A stretch of 64,000 bases of DNA from Owenia fusiformis (Eukaryota > Annelida > Polychaeta > Sabellida > Oweniidae): assembly GCA_903813345.2 (NCBI GenBank), contig CAIIXF020000012.1, forward strand, positions 27,974,184 to 28,038,183. Reading direction: 5' to 3'. How positions within the stretch are numbered: position 1 is the stretch's first letter; each line of letters starts with the position of its first letter. Below, piece by piece: positions 24,801-41,439 of this stretch. The notes under the pieces are model-generated. The model made no database searches, had not been told where the DNA came from, and saw only the letters and a list, made by a program, of their open reading frames with translations. The translations under genes were made by a program, and so were the position numbers.

Positions 24801-27800
24801 AATATTTTTCTCATGAGTTTAGCTGTAGCGGATCTCTTAATGGGTGGCATTGTATGTCCCCTAACTATCCACAGACGGTACTTGGTACCACTTTTGTATG
24901 GTGAACACACGCAGGATAGGTGGCTATGCGCAATTGGACTGTATTTAAAGAGTGTTTCCCTTGGTGCATCTTTGTTTAGTATGGCTGGAGTTGCTTTAGA
25001 TCGATATTTTGCAGTCATGCATCCTTTACGTTATGGGACTTTGCTAACCCGTCGAAACGTTTCGGCTTATATCATATGTGTGTGGATATACATGCTATCT
25101 GTTTGCATGTTATATTTCTTCAGTAATAGAATTGGATCTGGGGACACTTGTAGTATAAAACGCGTTGCTTCGGTTGGTATGTTCGCCGTAATTAAAGTCA
25201 ATATCTTCATCGTAATGCTTCTAACTGTTATTTCACATACAGTAGTAGCAGTTCTTGCTCAGAAGCACAGGGCAGCAATCAATGCAGAGTTGGTGCGCTT
25301 CAGTAATAACATGGCCGTTGCGCACCGCAATGAAAACAAAATTGCCAAAACAATGACCTTAATGGTCGGGGTGTTTCTGTTGTGCTGGCTACCATGGACA
25401 ATAACTTCGTTTATTCGATTGAAAGAAGAACCAGTTTGGTACGAGTCATTCCGTTATTACACGACTATATTGGTAGTGTCGAATAGCGCGATGAATCCCT
25501 GGATTTATGCCACACGACTAAAGGAATTACGAAAGGCGATGGGGAATGTCGTAAGGTGCAAATATAGATGACGTGCATCCATTCTGTTAGTCCAATGAAA
25601 CTGACATTGACTACATATAGCCCGTCATAGAGTTAAAATGAACATTGACATATATAGCCCGCGATCGACTGTGTAAGTTCAAATGAACACTGACATTGGT
25701 TATATATAGCCCGTCGTCGAGTCAAAATGAACATTGACATATATAGCCCGTCATCGACTGTGTAAGTTGAAATGAACACTGACATTGGTTATATATAGCC
25801 CGTCATCGAGTCGAAATGAACATTGACATATACAGCCCATCATCGACTCTTTAAGTTCAAATGAACACTGACATTGGTTATATATAGCCCGTCATCGAGT
25901 CGAAATGAACATTGACATTGAATATACATAGCCCATCATCGAGTCAAAATGAACATTGACATTAAACCTTCTTCATTGTCTGTAATCTAATTGTTAGTCA
26001 AAATGAACCTTGACATTGAAAATATATATCACATCCTGGCATTGACTTTCAAGAGAAGGGTGTACTCTGTGAACTATAAACGTGATAACTTCAAAATGAG
26101 CAGAACTATGTTTCCCTTTTTGATAATAGAGAGTTTTAGATGTTAATGTTAATATTGTATGTTAATTTCTGGCGCATCATATTATAACTTGTTATTTCAC
26201 GTCAAGATAAAGAAAAGTGTAAGCAAGGCATATGTTTATATCGATTAAAATTTCATATTGACGTGCGTAGCCTAATTCAAAAATCAAAATGGGGGAAATT
26301 GTGTAACAAACGAAGGTGGTAAGCAATATAGCTTAACTAATTTGAACTATAACTTTTCTCTATAATGTCAAAAGTGGCTCAAAACAATGTTAATTTTTCA
26401 TTTGGTACTTCTTCCGTCCATAATTGTCATATTCTTATAAATCGTCGCATATACGTAAGAATATCACACATGTGGACGCATAGCCTGCACAATTAATAAT
26501 GACGTAAGCAAACGCTACATAAGTTATAAACTAAACGGGAATAATAAACATGCTACTATAAGTAAGTTGCTAATTCTCTCTATTATTATTACTGATGACA
26601 ATTTTTAGTTGTCATAATATTATTGATAATGAAAATACTGTATTTTTACGTAGTTGTTAAACGTGATACTGATCTATCAAAAGGAATTTGTCCGAAATAA
26701 CCTTGTCCGATTATCATTAAAATGGGTGGATCATCAACTTGTTGAGTTGTAATTAATCAATCAAAATGGGTCCTAAGTTTATTATTTGAGATAATACATT
26801 TTATGTAGTCATAATTAATTAACTCATTATCCTCGTTTTAATTCACATTTGACTTGTATTCACATTTGTTTGTATCACAATGTTTGTTTCGTCATGAGTA
26901 CGCGATATTCACTGGTGAATATATTCTTTCATTAAAAGATATATTGCCATTAATTAATCAAGTACAGATCATACATGAACTACCCAAATACCAGTGACAT
27001 CAAAGGTATCCCTCATTGTAGTACTTGTATTTACAATTTACAGTTTTCAATGAAAATGCATGCTAATAAGATGTTGAAATCTGGAAAACAGCATTTTTAG
27101 CTGAATCTAATCTATCTGAATATATTTGTATCTTGCTCACTGACTTACAGTTCGTACGAAAGCATATTACTGCACTTCTTCATTGCTCAACATGATCGGT
27201 TGAATAGTAATACGTAGTGACAAATGCTGTACCATAAATGTATTAAATAAAACTCATAAATTTATTGAAATAAATTTATTAACTTAGTAGTACGTAGTGA
27301 AAAATGCTATCCGATAGATATATGTTTGAAATTAGAAGTACAATTTCTTCAGACTCATAACTTCTTAGGGATATAGATTTAATGCATGTCCTTGGTTACC
27401 CTATATATTGAGACCAACGCATTTTGGCGAACAAAAGTAGCCATTCGTCACACTTCGTAAAACATTCGCAACAAATAGTTATCTTACATTACCATTCGTT
27501 TTGTTTTGAAATTATGTAACCGATTTTGTAACATTTTCGCTCAAGATTCGTCAGAATTGACAAATTTTCCTCATGAGCCAGGGTGCGTTCGGTGAATTCG
27601 CTCATATGTGAGGGGGCCTTTAGGCACAAATCTGATCCCCTAAAGTATCAAAGATTAGTAACCTTCACCTTGTAAGAAGTATGATAATTTCCAATCCAAC
27701 TTTTAAAAAACCTCATAATGTACTTCAGCTTAATCAATTATTCACTGTCTACTTGAAGCTTCAATAATAACAGGAAGTATTTATGTCTAAGTCTAAAACA

Positions 27801-28246
27801 GCTATTCGCTATTTAATATTTTTTACTAATTTTGAGATTACTCGAACAGTATTGTTATATTTTGACTGATATATCAAAAGCATTTTCGGACAGTTTGGCT
27901 ATAGAACCCAAATGTCTCCGCGGTAAAATAAGAGTGGTCAGTCAAAATAAGTTATGTATCAGTATATTTTGATTACACTTACCTCTTCCTCTGTTTTATT
28001 CTGCTGGGTGGCGTTTGTTGAATAAAAAACACTTCGCCTATGACGTAAATGAAGAGTTTCCGGGAAATCCGCAACTGAAAATTTCGTTTCGAAATCAGCG
28101 TCTATTGGTTTATTTATCCTCGTATAGGCTTCGTGAGATGAATATGCAACTATTGCAAAGAACGATAGAGATGCCATGCCAAGTTTGAAAAATATGTGGT
28201 CAGTTTTCCGGATGAAACCATCCTTGAGAGCATTTGTATTTGCCAT
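15842..28246 (-). CDS. SLC8B1: NCLX-type mitochondrial Na+/Ca2+ (Li+) exchanger, 16 exons
   Basis: In transcription order: 28246-27983, 23517-23359, 22960-22908, 22498-22441, 22142-22031, 21404-21237, 20954-20853, 20692-20513, 20344-20318, 19046-18907, 18568-18436, 18185-17986, 17389-17314, 17048-16968, 16617-16550, 16048-15842; 2,028 nt, 675 aa, all phases consistent. The Cys-rich N-terminal segment (EDCRDIHKYN...WCRFVQNTDDC) precedes helix 1. The alpha-1 repeat carries TADDFFCPQLVVISDTL and GNGAPD (186-191); the alpha-2 repeat carries GNSVGD (553-558) and ACFGGPTFNLLLGVG. A long cytosolic loop (~290-430) separates them, and KIYGICLFILYISFLTIALL is the last helix. Human NCLX exports Ca2+ from mitochondria in exchange for Na+ or Li+; orthology is inferred from both alpha repeats and the N-terminal cysteines. 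The first coding intron is 4.5 kb and houses a GPCR gene. Two introns look U12-type. Confidence 0.93.
16618..16967 (-). other. Probable U12-type GT-AG intron of the exchanger gene
   Basis: On the minus strand the intron opens with GTATCCTTTTT, which matches the minor-spliceosome 5' site consensus RTATCCTTT. Near its end it has TTTCCTTAGC, one base from the consensus branch site TTCCTTAAC, about 13 bases before the terminal AG. It splits an Asn codon in the alpha-2 repeat (GGPTF-N-LLLGVG), and family conservation across the junction fixes both boundaries. Confidence 0.7.
19431..19530. repeat. Imperfect palindrome in an exchanger intron
   Basis: GGATAAAGCATAAGAATGAG... TTATAAGAAATAATA is mirrored by TATTACTTCTTAT...GAATGCTTTATC, around a short GC-rich centre GAAGGCCGAAGGCC. 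It would fold into a hairpin with arms of about 40 bases. It may be a miniature element. Confidence 0.6.
22143..22440 (-). other. Probable U12-type intron with AT-AA ends in the exchanger gene
   Basis: On the minus strand the upstream exon ends ...SPNVA. The intron opens ATATCCTTTT, a perfect minor-spliceosome AT-type 5' site. CCTTAACT, matching the U12 branch site, sits 10 bases before the end. The reading frame (NVA|GVTFLAFGNGAPD, conserved in this family) requires the intron to end in TAA, not AG; the AG one base later shifts the frame. There is no GT donor near the exon end that keeps the frame. Confidence 0.75.
23251..23414. repeat. 82-bp tandem duplication spanning an exon end and its splice donor
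   Basis: Two near-identical 82-base units (23251-23332 and 23333-23414) each contain the minus-strand coding end GTNLVPLGVFIC and the donor GTAAGT. The unit nearer the exon body (23333-23414) supplies the donor used in the model (exon end 23359). The outer copy is a decoy; its use would add 82 bases and shift the frame. Confidence 0.9.
24618..25571 (+). CDS. Rhodopsin-class (class A) G-protein-coupled receptor, intronless
   Basis: One open frame, 317 aa, with seven membrane helices. Landmarks: Asn44 in GNVIVL (helix 1), LAVADLL with Asp72 (helix 2), Cys104 opening helix 3 and Cys178 in loop 2 for the usual disulfide, DRY at 128-130 followed by FAVMHPLRY, Trp156 (helix 4), CWLP at 256-259 (helix 6) and NPWIY at 293-297 (helix 7). 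An N-glycosylation site NTT is at residue 11. It would sit in the plasma membrane and signal through G proteins. Lys111 occupies the position where aminergic receptors carry Asp, and helix 5 lacks the usual proline, so I do not assign a ligand; the general look recalls adenosine/orphan receptors. The start ATG at 24618 is the first in frame. The gene lies inside intron 1 of the exchanger on the opposite strand and may be a retrocopy-derived gene. Confidence 0.93.
   Translation: MAANIQEESINTTAIGLEPTAATYDLIAHAVFESIVALLIIGGNVIVLTTLLAFRNLRTINNIFLMSLAVADLLMGGIVCPLTIHRRYLVPLLYGEHTQDRWLCAIGLYLKSVSLGASLFSMAGVALDRYFAVMHPLRYGTLLTRRNVSAYIICVWIYMLSVCMLYFFSNRIGSGDTCSIKRVASVGMFAVIKVNIFIVMLLTVISHTVVAVLAQKHRAAINAELVRFSNNMAVAHRNENKIAKTMTLMVGVFLLCWLPWTITSFIRLKEEPVWYESFRYYTTILVVSNSAMNPWIYATRLKELRKAMGNVVRCKYR
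25600..25980. repeat. Minisatellite downstream of the GPCR
   Basis: About eight degenerate copies of a unit containing ATATATAGCCCGTCATCGA and AAATGAACATTGACAT. Units alternate between roughly 40 and 48 bases, so the higher-order period is near 90. It begins within about 30 bases of the receptor stop codon and so probably lies in its 3' UTR. Its strand in the exchanger transcript is antisense intron. Confidence 0.85.
26030..27982. other. Intronic AT-rich sequence of the exchanger gene
   Basis: This is the rest of the large first coding intron. I see no exon, RNA gene or clear transposon. A short duplicated string TACGTAGTGA-AAATGCT occurs near 27211 and 27291. Confidence 0.45.
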
Positions 28247-29479
28247 GTTTATGTTTGCGCAAATGTGAGTGATCTAATTTTGAAATATTGAGCTTTTGAG
28301 TATTTCTTCTTCTTGTTATCTTTGATGCCTTAGAAATTATCCAAGAACTGTGACCAGCGATATAATCTCATTGCATCATTTATGAAACCTATATCACTAG
28401 TGAGATGCTAAAACACACATAGGGTCCAGCTATCCTTAAAATATGAAAATATTCGTCCGTATTCCAAACGATATCTTAGAAAATAAAGCGTATAACCGTT
28501 TTCGGTTATAATGAGTTGTAGAGTATCAACATATTTTTCACAGTACCGTACTTCTTGTTAAATCCACGTTTTATACAATTTTCCTTTCGGTAACGAATCC
28601 TTAAAATGTTGTAATTATACTCTAGGGTTGGACTGGGAGATTTTCAAGTACCTAACGATTATAACTTGAACTATGGAACATAAATCAAAAAAAGTTTAAT
28701 AAAGTGGGGTCCGAATTTTTTGGATATAATAATCTATATGGATCACATTCAACTATAAAGGACGACGACCAGTTATCAACCAGGCACTGTCAACGTGCTC
28801 AACATGTGCGTTTTAAATGGTTTATCAATATGCATTAAGATATAGATAGTGTTCATATTTACTCATGTACATGTGATAGTATAAAATATAAATTAAAAAC
28901 ATAATGTCTCTGTTTAGAGTTTGCGGTCTGGAAATTGGTGACTGTATAAATATACCGTATATATGAGCAAAGATAAAATCATTGACTGAGGTAAAACATT
29001 TCCTTTATTTTGACTGTAAGCAGTATCAGAGGATACATGTAAAGACACATTGGTAACTATTATTTAATTATCTCTCAAAACACCAATACTAGTAATAAGA
29101 TAACACGAAGAACATATAATTAAGTCAAAAAAAGCAAACAACAAGAATTCTAAATATTTTAAATCAGTTGCAGAAACCTGTTCAATACTGGTGTCTACCA
29201 GTATTTGATTAATTGTATAATATTATTAATTAGCTAATCAGCGATAAGAGTCTAATGTGAAGGTGAACTACTATCTATCTCACATCCATATAAGCTTGGA
29301 TATATGTTATCTATCTACACTCAATTTTGATAATTTAATTTATCTGTTTTGAAAATGAGATCCCAATGACAAGGTCAATGGCACCTCGAGACATATACTT
29401 AATGAAGTTTAGGGAGAGGGGTGAAAGTGCATTATTAGTACTTACATTTATCTTTTTAGGAAGTGCAAATATTTATATA
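28247..29479. other. Upstream flank of the exchanger gene, nothing recognised
   Basis: The 5' UTR and promoter of the minus-strand exchanger should lie in the first part of this interval, but I see no TATA box or other element that I could defend. Confidence 0.4.
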
Positions 29480-30269
29480 CAGGGTGTCTCAAAAAGGAAA
29501 CCGAGATTAAATTGCTAAGTTGTCAAAGATGAATAATGTTAGGGACAATTCGCAGGTACTGTCATTTGCGTCATTATGCCCCCTTTTATATGTGACCAAA
29601 ATGTGCTATTTTCCTCCACAGATGACTGACCAATGAGGGATTTAAGTGACCATGTCAGAAATGGGTTTGTGCCACTTTCAGCCAAGTCAATTCACTATCA
29701 TAACAAATATCAGGATATTACTTTTTTACGCATTTATTCCAATTAAAGTTACACATATCATATTTAACATCCCTTTTCAATCCCAATTACTAATCAAAGA
29801 TGTTTTAACCCCAGTGTCCTTCAACATGACCTCCATTCCTTTCAAGACAGATGTCTGCCCTAGATCTCATCGCACAGAACTGCATCCCAATGATGTCTCT
29901 CTGTCCCCTTAGATCCTGCTGCAACAATTCTGGCCCTTAGATTACCAATGCCTCATAGTATTGTTGTGTAGACTTTATCCTTGAGATAACCATAGAGGAA
30001 GAAGCCACAGGGTACAAAACCATCCTGGCGTAGCCATTTTAATTCCCCATTGTAATTCATGAAAGAAAAAAAGTGGCACAAACCCATTTCTGATATGGTC
30101 GCTTAAATCCCTTAGAACTCAGTCATCTGTGAAGGAAAATAGACAACCTTGGTATCATAAGAAATAGGACATCATAACATGTAAGATGATAGCTGTAAAA
30201 TTATCCTATTATTATTCATATTTGAGAAATGAGCAATTAAATCCCGGTTTCCCTTTTTGAGACACCCTG
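29480..30269. mobile_element. Palindromic miniature element with TA target duplication
   Basis: The 790-bp unit begins CAGGGTGTCTCAAAAAGG and ends with the reverse complement CCTTTTTGAGACACCCTG. It is flanked on both sides by TA. Inverted similarity continues well inside (for example GAAATGGGTTTGTGCCACTT near 29657 against its complement near 30073), so both halves are largely complementary. TA flanks and a CAGGG-type end suit a Tc1/mariner-related miniature element; that assignment is inference. The 88-codon frame inside (29646-29912) has no transposase features. Confidence 0.85.
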
Positions 30270-30851
30270 TATAATGGTATGCACTACATTGCACTATATA
30301 TCCAATTTATACTATACCGCACTATATATCGAATTTATAATTAACGACGGGTCGATCTGAAATGTAGTTTTCATTAAAATAACGTTATGCTTGCTTTGAC
30401 GTTTTCGGATTTTTACAAGTTTAAATTTTTACTTAATTTGTAATACGGGTATCGCTACAGCTAAATCTAATTTTAAGAAATTATTAACTTTTAATAACAC
30501 AAGTCTTTTTTTCTATCTTCCCTTATAAATATCAGATATTTTCAGAAATAAAGTTTTGTTATGTTCTTTTAATAGTTTTTATTTCAGGTTAAACAGCATC
30601 AGATGTACAATGATACAATTACAATAACAAAGTTAAATTTCGATTGATTATAGTAAAACAAACATTAATTTGTATATATAATGTATCTAAATGTTAGATG
30701 TATTTTGAGCTTTTGGAACACTTTTTATAGATTAGACAAAGGTAAAATTATTATATATACCTGTATGTATTGTTTAACCTAGTTTAATTAATTCTAAGCT
30801 ATAGATTATCTTACATATCTGGAAGTAGTTGATTGAATTTGTTGATTTGTT

Positions 30852-31062
30852 GTACATATTATTTTAATTAATAAGTAGCTTTGAGACTGTGCATTTAGAA
30901 TAATATAAGCGAATTTCTGAGTTGTGGTTTTGTTTTGTAATTATAAACTATAAGTACATATTATTTTAATCACTTGTATGTAGCCTTGAGACTGTGCATT
31001 TAGAATAATATAAGCGAATTTCTGAGTTGTGATTGTGTTTTGTAATCATAAACTATAAGTGT
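30852..31062. repeat. Direct tandem repeat, two units of 105 bp
   Basis: GAGACTGTGCATTTAGAATA starts at 30883 and again at 30988. Flanking sequence on both sides (ATTATTTTAAT..., TTTTGTAAT-ATAAACTATAAGT) is repeated in register. Confidence 0.9.
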
Positions 31063-32449
31063 AAGATAAGTACTAGCGTCATGCTAGCGGACAACTGTGT
31101 TGTTTGTTATTCCAGTCTGAGGTAATATCCACCTACACATACTTTGTATGCTAGATCAGTATAGAAGGAATCATATAGCATTTTATTCCAAAGGCATATA
31201 CGATACTGTAAAAGCCCAAATTTCGCTGACAAAAAACTGTTTTGTCAATCTGAAAAAGTTCATGTGCATTAAATTCCACTGTTTGAAGAAATATCCTATT
31301 AAATTCAATGTTAAATCAAATTTTCACTGTGCATTTAATTTCACGGTCTAGTCACGTCAGCGAAAAAGTGAAAATTAGAGAACCTTGACAATTTGGGATT
31401 TTACAGTATTTGAATTGAGTCCAATGAGGCATGGGTAAGAAATGATTTCTCAGCACGAACACTGGCACGCTTCTGAAGGGTAATGTCATCATTTTAGAAT
31501 GCAAATTCCACATTACAGATGCATTACTATATTTACTTGTACATTCCTTTTAAGTTTTTAGTTTATACCAATATTTACAAATGAAATTCTAGTTTAATAC
31601 ACAACTGTAGTAGGCTAATGACGCTGCTCTCAAATTTAAATCAAAATGATGTCACCACTTGAATAAATTGTTTTGTCATTATGTTTCATCAAAGGAGTCT
31701 TATCTCAGAGCATGTGTATTGACCTTTTGATATTGACGGATGTTCTTCTAAGTAGCTCCTGTGTTTGTTTGAATAAAACCAGTTGGCAATCACTTAATAA
31801 TTTGGCGAATCGTGATTTCAACAATTTGAAGTGGAGAAGGTCATTGTGAACAAATCCCAAGAAAATTTAAAGATAGTGAACATATAGTAAAAATGTGTAG
31901 ATAAAAGAGATATTTAGTAAATATATTCTTATATACAAATTTGAAATGTACAGAATTCAAAAAATGTAGGAAACTCAATTATATTCTATAGTTTTATGAA
32001 ATAGTTCAGCGGAATAAACACAGACATTTCAAACACAGGGATTAGAATCGGAAGCAGGAAATGTAAATTCTGGAAGTGGTATTTTACCTCAATTGTTTTA
32101 CTCATTTACAAGCCATCATCACTATTCAAACTTTTAACACTATCGAATAATTATCCAAGTCAAAGGAAGTCAAAATGGCATATTTCAAAAGAAATGACAT
32201 TTTAAAAATACCAGTTTTGTATACAAGGAAGTGTTTAAAGCGCTGCATAATGGGCTATATAAAAAGATTATTTCATAGCGTCCGTATCATTACCACGCAC
32301 ACCTTAAGCGTTTGAACAGTATTTGTAAAAGGAATTTATACGATTGTTCGCTTCAAAAGTTTACAAAAAACGTATTACTCCTAAACACTTGACGTGATTT
32401 AGAACCGAGTAATATTTCAAACATAAAGCTATTAAGTGAAAACAAAGAG
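31063..32449. other. Upstream flank of the metalloproteinase gene
   Basis: AT-rich sequence without a recognisable coding exon or repeat. The open frame at 31148-31351 has no motif and no splice context. Confidence 0.4.
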
Positions 32450-38185
<5,736 letters not shown>

Positions 38186-39328
38186 CCAATGCCAGGAACC
38201 ATATCATAACGTGATATTCAATATTTAGTGATCTTAAAGGGAGAATCAGATCTACAGGGGTGACAAAATGTGAACAACATGTAGAGTTGACCTACCAATA
38301 TATTCCTTGCTATTTCAAATATAATATCTCAAAAACGATCCGGGGTATAACATGAATTGGTGAAGTTATTAAGGGTTTAAAGAACAAAAATGGGCGGAAA
38401 AGTTTAAATTCTCCAAAATGATAAATTTGTAACCACAATTATTAAAAAATGAATGTATTATTGTAAACGTTGTAAAAATGTTCAGTTTCCTCAAATAAAG
38501 TGTACACACTTTGGGGATTTTTAGAAAATAGACATGACTAGGACTGATATGAGCCCAAAATATTCTGATATTTAAACAATCAATGTCACTACTACTACTT
38601 CTACTATTACTCGTTTTACAGATCTGATACCACCATTAAAGTCCTCATAAAACACATTTATCAATATGCAGTGTTCATTACGTTGGTACTTTGCTAAATA
38701 CGTGAATATTGTACTGTCTGATTTGCGTATATCACTCATTTTATATTTAAATTTACTTATGTTTCACACTGTTGATTAAAGATATATTACATAGTCTAAA
38801 ATGTGTACGCATTATTAATTACTAAGTTAAGTGAGCATATATTATAGTGTATAATGTGTATATCTAGTGTTGATCGCGCATATATCATCACAGTACTAAG
38901 CAGGATAGCTAAAGGAGACATTTAGGATTCCCCTTGGGGCAACATTCACATCTTTTTGGTGCTATTGATACAAAGTGGTGGATTGATCTCAATTATGCAT
39001 TTATATCTTTCCATGTCAATATTGTAGGGCGTAAGATATTTATCATATTTTAAGTACATAGTGATGGTATTATAGTATTACATGTACAAAGTACATTTTG
39101 TATGGCATGAAATATTTTAGTTAGTAATTTATTTTATTTATTATGATATTATATTGGAATATTTTTATGTAGATAATAGTATGAAATAAATTATTTGTAA
39201 TATATTAAAACATAATCCGGTGTATGTTTATTCTATTGATCGTGATGCTAGCTGAAACATGTAAACAACATTTAAATAAAAAAAAAGTGTCGATCGAAAT
39301 CAAACTAATTTACAAACATGATAACACA
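38186..39328. other. 3' UTR and downstream flank of the metalloproteinase gene
   Basis: AT-rich. It contains a short ACTACT-type microsatellite near 38588 and possible poly(A) signals (AATAAA within CTCAAATAAAGTG near 38494 and another at 39185). No other gene was seen. Confidence 0.5.
39185..39190 (+). promoter_or_regulatory. Candidate distal poly(A) signal of the metalloproteinase gene
   Basis: AATAAA about 1 kb after the stop, followed by a T-rich stretch. The earlier AATAAA near 38494 is an equally valid candidate. Confidence 0.35.
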
Positions 39329-39660
39329 AAAGAACGAGGGAAGTTAGTGCAACAGATTTTTGACAGTTGATAATTTTTTGCGAGTAGTTTCTGGCTGTAA
39401 AAAATAAATGCATATGAAAGTCCAATGTGTCATCTTTAAGAAAAGTTCAAAGAATGGTTCCAAGATCATGGACCATGGATTATTTCATAATCTGTGCTTA
39501 ATCCACCCATTAACAAGCATTTTTTTAAAATGCATTCATTATTTTCACCATCATCCATCAAATTTTTTACAATTTTTCATGTAAAGTTACATTATACCAT
39601 AACGTATGTTTCATCACTTAAAATATTTTAATCATTCCTTGATGATTAGGATTATGATAA
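39329..39660. repeat. Left arm of a long-range inverted repeat (uninterrupted copy)
   Basis: About 330 bases beginning AAAGAACGAGGGAAGTTAGT are repeated in inverse orientation at 45262-47432. That second copy is split by the foldback element at 45491-47339. At 39414-39419 this copy carries the intact target ATGAAA, and so acts as the empty site. The two arms bracket about 5.6 kb that includes two other elements; they could be the termini of one large decayed transposon or two independent insertions. Confidence 0.8.
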
Positions 39661-40071
39661 TCTAATATAATGGGGTCCAATGGGACTATGCTTCTAGTAC
39701 AGCACACCCAGATAAGATGTCATTAATATTTCAAACATACACACCTAGCTTAATAGTCCAACAACATTAGACCTAGCCTGGGCCTCGTTTCTTATCTGAC
39801 ATGTCTTATGGCTCCGGCTAGGTCTAACCTCCATGATCATTTTGCCCTTGATGCGTTAATTTAATCGTTCAGCAGGTTTCGACAAGCGGAACTAATTAAA
39901 CCCTGAAACCATGGTCATATTACACAAAGAATGTGATTCAAGCATGCATACATACCTTATGAATACATACACACCATCCCGTATTCCCTTTAGACCCTAT
40001 TGATGCATAATTACGGAAATATTGGAGACAGCGTTTGGAATATAACGAAAATGTCGGTCAGTTTCGGTAAC

Positions 40072-40867
40072 CCCCCTATCACACCAAACTCGTTCTTACC
40101 CGTTCTTGCCAGTCCTACGAAAACGTCGTAAAACGGGCTCAATCTGGCTGTGGTCGGGAAATATGTCTGAAATAATTAGCTTCTTCGTTCTTAAACAGTT
40201 TTCAATACGTCCTTCTCGTTCGCAGTTCGTTCAGGTCGCACCACGTCGGTGTGCAACGTAGTAGAACGCGTCCCTTAGTCTAGAAGGTCAACATGACCTG
40301 ATTACAGAACGTTATGGTCGCCATCGAATTTTGAATCGATTCAAAATTCTAAAATCATATTCCCGTCTGAGAACGATCATAAAGTTCGTAAATAGACCTT
40401 AGAAAGTTGCAGCTACGTTCATTCCGTTCGCACACAGTTTTGAAGAATGCAGTGGCAACTTGTTTGGTGTGATAGCTACATTTTTGCTAACTCGTTCATA
40501 AGCAGTGTTAAATACGTTCTCAATCAGTTTAAATCCGTTTGCAATTAGTTCTACCTCGTTCTCAACACGTCCTCAGACAATTCAACTCGTTGTTAAAACG
40601 TCCCTAGTAGGATTGAAGTACGACGGTTCCGTTCGTAGTACGTCCAGCTCGTCGTTAGTACGTTGTCACTCGTTCTAATTGTAGAACGTGACGACCACGA
40701 GAACATTTTGAGCATTGTCTAAGTTCTAGAGGACCTACCCGTTCGAGTACGTTCGATGAAGTTTGTTAATAGATCCCAAACGGTTCTTAGTAGGTCCAGT
40801 CCGTTCGTACACAGTTGAAGCCCGTTTTTGAGAACGTAGTGAGAACTAGTTTGGTGTGATAGTAGGG
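40072..40867 (-). mobile_element. Complete copy of the dispersed inverted-terminus element (family A)
   Basis: On the minus strand it starts CCCTACTATCACACCAAAC; the opposite end, read inward, is CCCCCTATCACACCAAAC, giving short terminal inverted repeats. Both sides are flanked by TAAC (40068-40071 and 40868-40871), a possible 4-bp target duplication. Homologous to 897-1628 in the other orientation. The internal terminus-like string GCTATCACACCAAAC is present here too, so it belongs to the family. It has no coding capacity. Confidence 0.8.
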
Positions 40868-41121
40868 TAACATCGAAATTGCAAATCGTATCAGAAATTA
40901 ACCGTCATCGCGGCACTGCATTTACAAACAGTAGGTTTGCAATTAATAACAATTTTGCGTGTATACACGCGCTATATAAATCAATCGAAGATACCTGCTA
41001 TCCTCAAAATTTATCTTTTAATGCGATTTATCGCGATAATAATTATCAATCTATTTGACAACAATTTCGTTTCGCTAGTAGTTTAATTTTACGATCCGGG
41101 ACACTCGGACGAACAGACACA

Positions 41122-41414
41122 ATGACGGACATGCGGAAATGTCATTTTAGAGATCGGTAAGTGTAGCCTCATTTTACTAGTATAAATGAACATTTAACGC
41201 AATAATATTGTGTTAAATCGCTTGATGTTATGTGTTTTTATATTATTGTCAAGTATCAATTGCACGTTATCGCGGCAAAATGGTTTCGATGGATCCAGAA
41301 CTTGCATCAAAGGAAAGAATAGCAAAGAGGTTAAACTCAATAACGGCCCCAAGAAAATTCCTTATAGTAAAGAACGCCGTTTTTAAGTTTAACGACGTTG
41401 AACTACTAGCTTAA
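41122..41414 (+). other. Possible small two-exon coding remnant
   Basis: A short frame starting MTDMRKCHFR runs into a good donor GTAAGT at 41158. An acceptor-like TGTCAAG at about 41252 precedes an open stretch with KMVSMDPELASKERIAKRL that stops at 41414. The phases of the two pieces as read do not match, and I recognise no domain. Likely chance or a remnant. Confidence 0.15.
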
Positions 41415-41439
41415 ATACTAAACATTGAGAATGTCTAAA

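Noticed and set aside
24701-25018. 105-codon frame antisense to the GPCR
   Set aside because: It is a mirror of the receptor coding sequence.
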